Shown one piece after another: positions 30,527 through 38,789 of a stretch of 40,704 nucleotides of DNA (position 1 is the stretch's first letter; each line of letters starts with the position of its first letter). Where the stretch lies: contig NZ_VTDQ01000022.1 in the NCBI RefSeq assembly GCF_015627175.1, forward strand, positions 1-40,704, written 5' to 3'. Below the pieces are notes generated by a model. That model had not been told where the DNA came from, made no database searches, and worked only from the letters and a program-made list of their open reading frames with translations. This stretch comes from Acinetobacter pollinis. GTDB lineage: Bacteria > Pseudomonadota > Gammaproteobacteria > Pseudomonadales > Moraxellaceae. Both the position numbers and the translations under genes were made by a program.

Positions 30527-32017
30527 CTAATTGTGGTGAATATTCAATTTTTTAACCATATCTTGTTTAGCATTAAGGCGTGGATAGTCACGTCTTAAGC
30601 GCTTTTCTGCTGCTTTCTTATTGTGATATACATGATCTATGACCTTAGGGTTTGACTGGTCGCCATACGTCACAACATGCCGAGTTTTACCTTGATCGGT
30701 TGAATAGAACGTTTTTAAGCCTGTGTAGGGCTTCATATCGATTTGATTATGTGATTTAAACTTTCCTGTTTCTAAGTCTAACAGTGAATATTCACGATCT
30801 AAGCGTTGCTGGGCTGCAAGTTTTGAATAATATAAATATGTGAACTCTTTGACATGTGCCTGGTCGCCTTTGGTGAGTCTTATGGCATTATTTCCATCTT
30901 GATAATAAACGGCTACACCTGTCCATTTTTGGTTCTTTTCTTTCTCGAACTGGTCTTCGAATAATTCTGTGACATCGTCTGCATCTGGAAAAAATACTTC
31001 AAGTGTTAAGTCTGTTGTATAGCCACTTGAGTTGTCCAGAGTATCTGTAACGCTTGTCCCAAGCCAATAGATATCGTCTATATCTGCTTTAAATCCATAA
31101 AATAGAAATGTCATTTCTGGAATGATGTTCGGATCACCTTTAGCGAGATGGTAGCTCATTGTTGCCGAGTTGCGTTTTAAGGAATTAAGTTTTGATCTAG
31201 CTGCGAAAGTTGCTGATTTTTTATCTCGATGAATGTGCCTTAGTTCTTTAATGTTTGTATTGCTTTCATCTCCGACAATAACTTCGAGTTTTTTAGCGAG
31301 TTCTGTATCGTAGTAAAAGGCTTTGACCCCTGAAACTTCTTCCCCACCTGAACTAAAGCTATAGCGATGTTGATCGCCATTTTTTCGCTGTATCCACATG
31401 GTAGGGAGCTGTTTTCCTGAAGCTGATTTACTTTGTCCAGTGGGCATAAAAAGGAGTGTATTGTTCTTTACGGTAGCGAGGGCATCGTATTCGTCTGCAA
31501 GCCGAATAATTAAATTTGCATCTGACTCATTTTGATCTAAATGGACAATGGTTTCACTGCCAAGTTTTGGGTCGATGGCAAGATCTAGACTTTGTTCTAA
31601 TGAAATGAGGGTGAGTAGTGTTTCTAAAGTAATATTGTTAAAACTGCGCTCTTTTTTCTGTTTAAAAGCGGTTTTCATATCTGCACTGGTCGCGCGAATA
31701 TGAAGAACGTCTGGCGGTCCAGAATGTTCAATTTCTTTAACGATGTAATTGCCTTTGTAGACTAAGCCTGAATTTGACCATCCAAGCCATACCGCAATAA
31801 GTGCATCTTTTGGAGGGATGTCTAACATTCCATCATGATCCGAAAGCTCTAGATCCAATGTGTCCGTTTCTAACCCTCGTTTGTTCTCAATTTTCAAATT
31901 GATTAATCGATTATTAATTTTAGATGTAATATCTACCCCATCGACTTCCAGTTTAAAAATCGGGGTAGGGGAGCGATGAAGTGCATCATCAACAATAGAA
32001 TGAAGGGGAGCGCTCAT
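30527..32017 (-). CDS. D: Tail protein gpD (late control D family)
   Basis: A 496-residue gpD (P2: 387). The N-terminus (PTPIFKLEVDGVDITSKINNRLINLKIENKRGLETDTLDLELSD) and KQKKERSFNNITLETLLTLI are family features; gpD forms the baseplate hub. The C-terminus carries three copies of a ~45-residue unit (xxYY...GDxxxxxxxxxxYxxKxxAxxRLxREY), accounting for the extra length. It overlaps U by 4 bp and is last in the FI-to-D unit. Its 3' end is duplicated at 28569-28690. Confidence 0.93.
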   Translation of the reverse strand: MSAPLHSIVDDALHRSPTPIFKLEVDGVDITSKINNRLINLKIENKRGLETDTLDLELSDHDGMLDIPPKDALIAVWLGWSNSGLVYKGNYIVKEIEHSGPPDVLHIRATSADMKTAFKQKKERSFNNITLETLLTLISLEQSLDLAIDPKLGSETIVHLDQNESDANLIIRLADEYDALATVKNNTLLFMPTGQSKSASGKQLPTMWIQRKNGDQHRYSFSSGGEEVSGVKAFYYDTELAKKLEVIVGDESNTNIKELRHIHRDKKSATFAARSKLNSLKRNSATMSYHLAKGDPNIIPEMTFLFYGFKADIDDIYWLGTSVTDTLDNSSGYTTDLTLEVFFPDADDVTELFEDQFEKEKNQKWTGVAVYYQDGNNAIRLTKGDQAHVKEFTYLYYSKLAAQQRLDREYSLLDLETGKFKSHNQIDMKPYTGLKTFYSTDQGKTRHVVTYGDQSNPKVIDHVYHNKKAAEKRLRRDYPRLNAKQDMVKKLNIHHN

Positions 32018-32436
32018 AGTAAGCCCACCAATTGACCCAATTTGTTGCCGACTAAAGTACCCGATTTCATGGTCTGAGTAATTGTGATTGAAAAATCAAT
32101 TTTATTAGGTGTTCCATCTTTAAAAAAATAGGTCTGTGTTTCTTGTAAGTCATCGATACGGTAAAGGCCATATACTTTCCCATTTCCGTTAATTAAGGGG
32201 AATGATGTTCCTGTATCACCCATAATGCGGAGTGCTGAAATACTTAACTGAGAGCCGAATTCTGGAACAATTGAGCCGTTTAATGTGATGGTATCATCGC
32301 CACGACCTAAGAACTGAGAGACTGGCATATCTCCAACACGTGCATTGCTGGCATATCTCCACGCGGTTTTTCGTTGTAACTGTTCATAACTGGCCGTTTT
32401 GAGTGAAAATATAAATACTCCAAAGATCATCATCAT
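32014..32436 (-). CDS. U: Tail protein gpU
   Basis: A 140-residue homologue of P2 gpU (159), with MIFGVFIFSLKTASYEQLQRKTAWRYASNARVG...LGRGDDTITLNGSIVPEFG, a family signature. Three ATG codons in a row (32436, 32433, 32430) make the exact start uncertain. It sits 6 bp after the tape measure gene. Confidence 0.93.
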   Translation of the reverse strand: MMMIFGVFIFSLKTASYEQLQRKTAWRYASNARVGDMPVSQFLGRGDDTITLNGSIVPEFGSQLSISALRIMGDTGTSFPLINGNGKVYGLYRIDDLQETQTYFFKDGTPNKIDFSITITQTMKSGTLVGNKLGQLVGLL

Positions 32437-32441
32437 TTTTT

Positions 32442-35400
32442 TTATTCCGTATCGTAATAAGCTGTACGTTGCTGAGCATTTTGTGCGCGTTTTAGTTTGG
32501 CCACTTCATTTCTGACTAGATTAGCAATATCGTGTACGGAATGGTTTGGCTGAGCATGAATCTGAATATTGATATCTCCCTCTGTGATTTGTTGAGGAAC
32601 ACGTGGTGAAGTATTCGGTTTACTGAGGTTGATTGGACGTATCTTGGCGATAATTGGCTCTATAGCCACTTCTTTAATGGCCTGTACGCTACTATGAACC
32701 TTATTTGAAAGATCAATTTGTGAGGCTTGATTAAATAGATTAAGCGGTGTATTCGGCTTTTCTTTTGCTAAAGAAGTTCCTAGATTGCCAATATTGAAAC
32801 CATTGGAAATAAATCGTTTTGAACCTGTCATGAGGGGGGAGGCAGAACTGATATCTATTGTTTTACGTGACCAGTCAGGCATCCAACTATTAATTTTTTC
32901 CCACAAAGGTTTTAGTCGATTAAAGCCTTTTTCTATACCAGACGCTAGTCCGTCTATAATCATTGTTCCAAAGCCTGTAAACGTATTCGGAAGTTCAATG
33001 CCAAACCAGTCCATGACTTTTTGAAAGGCTTTATAAAATAGACCAATGGGTGACCAGTTTAAGATCACTGCACCTATGGCAGTGATTCCACCATTAAATA
33101 CATTTTTGATTTCTTCCCAACGTTTTGAAAACCATTCTTCTAGGGGGGAAAAGGTTTCTGTGATTTTATCCCATACACTGCCAGCGCCTGTCTTTGTCGT
33201 TTCCCATGCATCGCTTGCACCATCTCTAACAATTGCCCATTTTTCAGAGAACCAGTCGCCCATCGGATTAAAGAAATTATAAATACCAGTCCATGTATCG
33301 CTAGCGCCACTCTTTACGCTTTGCCATAAATCGCTTGCACCTGTTTTGACAATATTCCACTGGTTTGAGAACCACGTACCTATAGGGCTAAAAAAGCTAT
33401 AGATGCTATTCCATGCGTCACTGGTTGATTGAGCAACACTATTCCAAACATCTGCAAAGAACCCTTTAATTGATGACCAGTTTGCGATAATCATAGACCA
33501 GGCATTACTTGCACTTTGTGTGATGGATTGCCATGCACTATTCGCCCACTTACTTATTCCACTCCATAATTCAAGAAAAAATGCTTTGATGGGTTCCCAA
33601 TTTTTATAAATGGCGTAGGCTGCAACGGCAATGAGAGTAATGGCAAGCAATATAGGATTAGCCAACATTGTTCTACCCAACCAAAGTAAAGCTTGTCCAA
33701 ACCCAATGACTAAATTTTTAATTAAAGTGAATGGGCTAAGCAAGCGTTTTGCCATAAGGCCTAAATCTTTCCCCCCTATATTAGTGGATAGCATAAGTAG
33801 TTTTAACGTCATCATGCCAGCAATCAGAGGGGAGAATATAACCAGCAACCCACCAATTGCGAGTAGGCTTGTTGCGATAACCAATAGGCCAACCCCTAGC
33901 GCTTTTGCAAGCATTGGATTTTTACCCATCCAGTCGGTAAATATCTGTAATTTATCTGTGGCGAATTCTAGTGCTTTAGTGTAAATAGGAAGTATAGTTT
34001 TACCTAATTCAAGATATACATTTTGTAGCTTAGCATGTCCGTCTATTTCCTTACCTTTCGTGGTCTCTTTTGCTCTTTCATATGCTTGGTCAATATTTTC
34101 AGCTTTAGTGTGTTGTTTGTAGTTTTTTTCAATTTGCCCCTGTTTGAGATACATCTCTGCAATGACATTTGCTCCGACACTATTTGTCACAATGGAATTT
34201 ATTTCATTAATGATATCCTGTTGTTTCGTAATTCCTTTTTTGTGTAGAGCTGGAATAAGAACTGTTTTTACCCACTCATAAGGATCTGTTTGATATAAAG
34301 CAGCACCTTTTAGTGCACCAGGTTGAATATGTGTAACATCTCCCATTTTATTGTATATAACTTTGCTTTTATCTCCGATGAGGCCATCTGCATACAGTCG
34401 ACGTACAGCAGCAGTTGTTGTTTTTCCTGCAATTAAGTTTTGGTTTGCTGATCTAATGCCTGTACCAAAAGTAGAACCACCCATGAGTTGAATTAGAGGC
34501 TCACTTTTAAAATAAAGTGCATCGTCAGACATTCCTTTAATTGCAACTCCACCATGTTTAGTAACATCATTATAATCTGACGCTGTAACCATATTCCCAG
34601 ATGATACTTTGACTTGTTGCATCATGTTAGCTTGATGGTTGAAGGCTTTCTCACTGGTTAAACCATTGCGTTCTTCAACTACTCTGAGAATGTTTCTAAA
34701 TTCACGGTCATTTGCTTCTGCACTTTCTTGCCCGTAAAGGGTGTTGTTTGCAAAGTGTGCTTTATAAAATGTGGGTAAAACCATTTCTGCATGATGGGGA
34801 TCACTTAGAACTGAAATCGCATCTCTTCCCAAAGCCAGTTTTTCTACTTGGCTTACCCCATAGGCTTCTGATCTTTTAATATGATCGATATAAGATTTAG
34901 TAATTTTATCTCCAAAGTTTAAAGCCCCAATTTTGTTTTCTTCTAGTTCATAACTCTTACTTTCATTGATGGGCTTTGTTAATGCATAGGCGCTTGCTGT
35001 TCCTGTTGCGACCATTCCTGTGCCATATGCAGCTGCCATCTGAGCATTTTGTTTAATATGATTACTGCTTTCACGTACTCGATTTAAATTGGCCAATTTG
35101 GTTTTTTGACTATCTAAAGACTGGTTTGTTTCAGTAATCTGATTTTTTAATCGGCTTTGCTGGCTTGCAAGGCCACTTGAGGATAACCCTGTTTCTTTTA
35201 ATCCTTCTTCGAGTTGTTTGAGTTTTGACTTTTGTGTATCTAAGGTATTTGTGAGTTTTGAAGCACTTGCTTCTGTACTTTTAAGCTGTTTACTTAAATC
35301 ATCAAGTGCTCTTTTTTCTTTTTGCTGTTGTTGTTCAAGTTCTGCCACACTTTTTTTATAGCGTGTACTGGCACTGTTTGCCTGGTCAATCTGCTGGCGT

Positions 35401-36017
35401 AAATTAATCTGTGTTTGTGCAAGGTTTTTGGTCTGAATACCAGCACTGCTTAATTCCGTCCGTGTGAGCTGTAATGCTTGTTTTTGCTCAAGAAGGGTCG
35501 TTTTAAGCTGATCTGCTTGTGTTGTTGCTTTTTTAAATTCTTGTGTGAGCTTAACACTGCCATTTTGACGCATTTCTTGCTGAAGCTTTTGAATATGGTT
35601 TTGCAAAGTCTCATAGCTTTTAGTGGTCTCTAAAATGGCACGTTTTTGGGTAAAAAAACCATCGACTTTATGCTGATTGTTTTGAAGCTGTTTTAGTTTC
35701 TGATCTGTTGTCTCTAAGGCTTTCTGTGCTGTTTTAAGCTGTTCGCTGTACTGCTTAAACTTATTATTCGCCATCTCATTTTTAAGTTGTGCCATGCGTT
35801 GTTCTAGTTCAAGCAAAGCGGTGCTATTTTGTGCGATAGCTGTTTTTTGTTTCTCATATCCTTCAAGCTGTTTTTGTTGGGCTTGTAGGCTTTTAAGTTG
35901 GTCTTGCGTTTTCTTTAAGGCTTGATTGGTGGCAGTACTGCCACCAATCATCGCTTTTAATGCAGGGGAAAGGCGATCTCTTGCCCCGAATAGGACTTCA
36001 AGTTTTAAGGCTTTCAT
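32442..36017 (-). CDS. T: Tail tape measure protein gpT
   Basis: A 1,191-residue tape measure protein, far longer than P2 gpT (815), which predicts a longer tail. It has an N-terminal coiled coil (~residues 25-330, Gln/Lys/Leu heptads), a central globular part, hydrophobic stretches at ~700-800 and a Trp-rich repeat region (~815-970, units like SxxWxxIxxFFxPxxxWFSxxW). It sets tail length and is ejected with DNA. The start overlaps the E' stop (ATGA). Confidence 0.95.
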   Translation of the reverse strand: MKALKLEVLFGARDRLSPALKAMIGGSTATNQALKKTQDQLKSLQAQQKQLEGYEKQKTAIAQNSTALLELEQRMAQLKNEMANNKFKQYSEQLKTAQKALETTDQKLKQLQNNQHKVDGFFTQKRAILETTKSYETLQNHIQKLQQEMRQNGSVKLTQEFKKATTQADQLKTTLLEQKQALQLTRTELSSAGIQTKNLAQTQINLRQQIDQANSASTRYKKSVAELEQQQQKEKRALDDLSKQLKSTEASASKLTNTLDTQKSKLKQLEEGLKETGLSSSGLASQQSRLKNQITETNQSLDSQKTKLANLNRVRESSNHIKQNAQMAAAYGTGMVATGTASAYALTKPINESKSYELEENKIGALNFGDKITKSYIDHIKRSEAYGVSQVEKLALGRDAISVLSDPHHAEMVLPTFYKAHFANNTLYGQESAEANDREFRNILRVVEERNGLTSEKAFNHQANMMQQVKVSSGNMVTASDYNDVTKHGGVAIKGMSDDALYFKSEPLIQLMGGSTFGTGIRSANQNLIAGKTTTAAVRRLYADGLIGDKSKVIYNKMGDVTHIQPGALKGAALYQTDPYEWVKTVLIPALHKKGITKQQDIINEINSIVTNSVGANVIAEMYLKQGQIEKNYKQHTKAENIDQAYERAKETTKGKEIDGHAKLQNVYLELGKTILPIYTKALEFATDKLQIFTDWMGKNPMLAKALGVGLLVIATSLLAIGGLLVIFSPLIAGMMTLKLLMLSTNIGGKDLGLMAKRLLSPFTLIKNLVIGFGQALLWLGRTMLANPILLAITLIAVAAYAIYKNWEPIKAFFLELWSGISKWANSAWQSITQSASNAWSMIIANWSSIKGFFADVWNSVAQSTSDAWNSIYSFFSPIGTWFSNQWNIVKTGASDLWQSVKSGASDTWTGIYNFFNPMGDWFSEKWAIVRDGASDAWETTKTGAGSVWDKITETFSPLEEWFSKRWEEIKNVFNGGITAIGAVILNWSPIGLFYKAFQKVMDWFGIELPNTFTGFGTMIIDGLASGIEKGFNRLKPLWEKINSWMPDWSRKTIDISSASPLMTGSKRFISNGFNIGNLGTSLAKEKPNTPLNLFNQASQIDLSNKVHSSVQAIKEVAIEPIIAKIRPINLSKPNTSPRVPQQITEGDINIQIHAQPNHSVHDIANLVRNEVAKLKRAQNAQQRTAYYDTE

Positions 36018-36480
36018 TCTTCGTCATTTGTTCCATTACGTTCGAGGGCTTTTTGATGCCACTGCATTAATTCGATAAGTGACATGTCTTTATAAACTTG
36101 CGGTGGCCAATGAAAGACCACCGCAATATTTGCGATGGCATCGTCTACTGTTGGCGTAAAAGTTCCGCACGTTGTGATTTCGGTTGCAAAAAAATCATCA
36201 ACACACCGCCCACCTGAGCAATGTCAGAAGGCTCTAGTTGGTTTACTTGTTGCGTGGTCAGTGTTGGGTTGCTGACACGTGGCAGTACTTTTAAAATTGC
36301 ATTGACATCTGCTTGTAAAAGATCAGATATTTTTACGCCTGAGAGAGCTTGGATATTGGGTTTACGAATATCTAATTTTTCCAAGCGTTGCCCAGCAATT
36401 TGAATATCTGAATCGAGTTCAATGGTTTGTAAATCTAAGTTGATTGCTTCAAGGTTTTCTTGCTGTTGTTCAGTTGTCAT
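36014..36480 (-). CDS. E': E+E' tail chaperone by programmed -1 frameshift
   Basis: The slippery heptamer T-TTT-TTG lies at 36193 to 36187 (minus strand) near the end of E. After a -1 shift, the frame runs as FFATEITTCGTFTPTVDDAI...MSLIELMQWHQKALE and stops at 36014, overlapping the T start. P2 makes E+E' with the same TTTTTTG signal. The fusion is ~155 residues and guides tube assembly around the tape measure. Confidence 0.9.
36145..36480 (-). CDS. E: Tail protein gpE
   Basis: A 111-residue protein, the unshifted product of the E/E' pair (P2 E: 91). ALSGVKISDLLQADVNAILKVLPRVSNPTLTTQQVNQLEPSDIAQVGGVL is the gpE signature. It lies between FII and T, as in P2. Confidence 0.92.
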   Translation of the reverse strand: MTTEQQQENLEAINLDLQTIELDSDIQIAGQRLEKLDIRKPNIQALSGVKISDLLQADVNAILKVLPRVSNPTLTTQQVNQLEPSDIAQVGGVLMIFLQPKSQRAELLRQQ

Positions 36481-36508
36481 TTATTTTGTCCAAGTATGAG
36501 CGTTAAAT

Positions 36509-37024
36509 TTAAAGACCAATGTTTTTGCGGTGTTCTGCATATTTGTCGACACCATCGACTTTGAAGATGCAGTTCGGGATATCAATTTCGATAACTTCTT
36601 TGCCATCGATAGAAAGTTTGTAGTACGTCCAGATTGTTTTGATGCTGTGTTCTGTGGCATCGCCAGCTTTTGCATTGCCCATGTCGATCTCTTCATGACG
36701 ACCACGCACTACAATTTCGACACTGCTAGTTTCGCCTGTATCGTCACGCTGATATGAACCAGCGAAGCGTAGGCCATAGCTGTCGACTTTTACTGCACCG
36801 AATTGTTTTAAGACATTGAGATCTAAGCCTCCCAATTTCCATGACAATTCGTTCATGTCATCGTTATGACCCATATCAATTTTGACGTTGCCCATCATGC
36901 CACCGCCACGCCAGTTCTCCATTTTTTGCGAGAGCTTAGGCAGAGTCACTTCTGAGACTTGACCACAATATGAGTTACCCTCATTGAAGACATTCATCAA
37001 CTTGAGTTTTTTAGGTAAGGCCAT
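36509..37024 (-). CDS. FII: Tail tube protein gpFII
   Basis: A 171-residue protein (P2: 172). ALPKKLKLMNVFNEGNSYCGQVSEVTLPKLSQKMENWRGGGMMGNVKIDMG is a clear FII signature. It polymerises into the inner tail tube. It follows the sheath gene by 6 bp. Confidence 0.96.
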   Translation of the reverse strand: MALPKKLKLMNVFNEGNSYCGQVSEVTLPKLSQKMENWRGGGMMGNVKIDMGHNDDMNELSWKLGGLDLNVLKQFGAVKVDSYGLRFAGSYQRDDTGETSSVEIVVRGRHEEIDMGNAKAGDATEHSIKTIWTYYKLSIDGKEVIEIDIPNCIFKVDGVDKYAEHRKNIGL

Positions 37025-37030
37025 TTACGT

Positions 37031-38194
37031 TTATCCTGTAATTTTTGATGAGAAGTCAGCAAGGTATCGATCTGTAATGCGCTGACGAAGTTGTAAGTTT
37101 TCTAATGGAGGTACAGGGGTATAGTCATAGTCGATGTAAAACTTGCCTGACTTTAGTAGGGTTGCAGTGTTGATTACAGGATCAAGCCAACATGTACCAC
37201 CCAATAGATAACCGCTTGCGACCATTTCGCGAAGTTTGGCGTTAATCCCTTCAATGATGTCACGTGCAAGGCTTGGGGTTAGTGGTTTATCGACTGCCCA
37301 CATATGGCCTTCAGCCATTGTGTCGGAGATAATTTGGGCGGTACGTGTATAGTTTTCAAAGGCAAAGAGTGGATCGGCTGAGCACGTGCGAGAACCCCAA
37401 AAACGATACCCGTCTCGTTGGATGAGTGTTGCGACCTCATGTTCGTTTAGATAGTTCGCATCTGTGCTTGGTTCTTGTAAATCAAAGTAAACATCTTTGC
37501 TAATGCCAGTCACACCTGAGACGACCACGTTTGAAATTGACTTATGCCACCCTGTATCGTTGTCAATTTTGGCACGTAAACCAAGCGCACGAGCGACTGA
37601 ACTTAATGTGGTGGTGGTATTGGTACTGGTATCCCAACCTAAGAATTCAGGCCAGATCACCATAATTTCACGCTGTCCAAAGTTTTGGCGATAAGCCACT
37701 GCTTCTTCTTTGGTCTGACAGCCATATGCTGAAACATACGCGAACGCACGTAATTGCTGTGCAATGCTTGCCAGTGCTGTTGAAACGGCTAGGGTATCTA
37801 ATTGGGGAATGCCTAAAATACGCGGTTTAACGCCTAGTTTTGCTTCGGCAGTAAGCAAGGCTTTCATGCCTGTGTACTTACCGTTTTCAGAACCGCCAAT
37901 AATGGCGGACGTTTGTGCAGCTTGGTCATCGATTTGTTCAACACGCACCACCACAACGGCAGCATTGGCCTGATCACTAATCGCTTGCAATGATCGTGAA
38001 AGCGTACCTTTTACCCCTGCCGAGTTGATTGCAGATTGTGGATTGGTAATTAATACGGGTGTGTTGAGGGGAAATGCTTGTGCATCGGCATCGGATGCAG
38101 TGGCAACCATACCAATAATTGACGAGCTTACTGTTTGAATGGGGCGTGTGCCATCGTTAAGTTCGAGGGTTTGTACACCATGATGATATGCCAT
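37031..38194 (-). CDS. FI: Tail sheath protein gpFI
   Basis: From the ATG at 38194 ([33 protein letters not shown]) it is 387 residues (P2: 396); a TTG six bases further up is open too. The C-terminal [51 protein letters not shown] is diagnostic of the contractile sheath. It opens the FI-to-D operon after the late-promoter palindrome at 38256-38288. Confidence 0.96.
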   Translation of the reverse strand: MAYHHGVQTLELNDGTRPIQTVSSSIIGMVATASDADAQAFPLNTPVLITNPQSAINSAGVKGTLSRSLQAISDQANAAVVVVRVEQIDDQAAQTSAIIGGSENGKYTGMKALLTAEAKLGVKPRILGIPQLDTLAVSTALASIAQQLRAFAYVSAYGCQTKEEAVAYRQNFGQREIMVIWPEFLGWDTSTNTTTTLSSVARALGLRAKIDNDTGWHKSISNVVVSGVTGISKDVYFDLQEPSTDANYLNEHEVATLIQRDGYRFWGSRTCSADPLFAFENYTRTAQIISDTMAEGHMWAVDKPLTPSLARDIIEGINAKLREMVASGYLLGGTCWLDPVINTATLLKSGKFYIDYDYTPVPPLENLQLRQRITDRYLADFSSKITG

Positions 38195-38203
38195 AAACAA
38201 AAT

Positions 38204-38227
38204 AACCTGTGGAATTTTCCACAGGTT
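38204..38227 (-). repeat. 24-bp hairpin in the FI leader
   Basis: AACCTGTGGAA and TTCCACAGGTT are perfect 11-bp arms with two bases between, followed on the minus strand by ATTTTGTTT and then the FI ATG. It looks like a terminator for the V-to-G unit or an attenuator/translation control for FI. It lies downstream of the late-promoter palindrome, so FI transcripts may have to cross it. Confidence 0.6.
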
Positions 38228-38255
38228 TACAGGATTTTAAATATTCTGCACTTGG

Positions 38256-38288
38256 TTTTAGTTTTTAAAACCACTTTAAAAACTAAAA
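38256..38288 (-). promoter_or_regulatory. Late-promoter palindrome ahead of FI
   Basis: TTTTAGTTTTTAAA and TTTAAAAACTAAAA are perfect 14-bp arms around ACCAC, identical in arms to the element ahead of V. It starts right after the gpG stop and is centred ~78 bp upstream of the FI ATG. A TGTAAA -10-like hexamer at 38226-38231 would place it near -53. Confidence 0.6.
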
Positions 38289-38789
38289 CTAAATCTTCAT
38301 TGCTTCTTGCCACATTTGGTCGACTTGATCGTCTGTTAGTTTTAACAATGTGGCCATATAAATAATACTGTCGCTGTCTCTTTCAAAGGAAGTCGCATAG
38401 TTATATTCAATTTGAATCTCTGATTTTTTTTGCTCATCTGTAATATTTTCAATTGCTGTTTCAATCGGTTTAAGCAGATTGTTTTTTAATAAGATTAATT
38501 TAAATTGACGCTGAGTTAAGGCAGTGAGTGATTCTAAAAATGAAGCACGTTTTTCGGCATCTGTACGATTATCAACCCATTGTCCATCGATCCATTCGCA
38601 ATAAGGCGTTGGGCGAGGTGGTGAGACACTAAAGTCGGCAAAGAACATTGATTGTGCATTGAGCGCCTGATAAATCTTAGCGTGTGTTTCTTCATCAATT
38701 TGTATATAGCCATCGTTTAAATCTTCATCGCTTTGACGGATGTCTAAAGCTTGTTTTTCAACATTGGCAAAGTAAATATTTAACGTCAT
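38289..38789 (-). CDS. G: Tail fibre assembly protein (gpG position)
   Basis: A 166-residue protein at the P2 gene G position, 1 bp overlapping the fibre stop. SPPRPTPYCEWIDGQWVDNRTDAEKRASFLESLTALTQRQFKLILLKN fits the chaperone family that folds phage tail fibres (a P-x-P-x-x-x-x-W-x-x-G-x-W core then helices). It ends immediately before the FI palindrome. Confidence 0.85.
   Translation of the reverse strand: MTLNIYFANVEKQALDIRQSDEDLNDGYIQIDEETHAKIYQALNAQSMFFADFSVSPPRPTPYCEWIDGQWVDNRTDAEKRASFLESLTALTQRQFKLILLKNNLLKPIETAIENITDEQKKSEIQIEYNYATSFERDSDSIIYMATLLKLTDDQVDQMWQEAMKI

Noticed and set aside
36145..36200. The E/E' frame break as a sequencing error
   Set aside because: The T-run is the conserved TTTTTTG slippery site, and both frames have family-like products as in P2.
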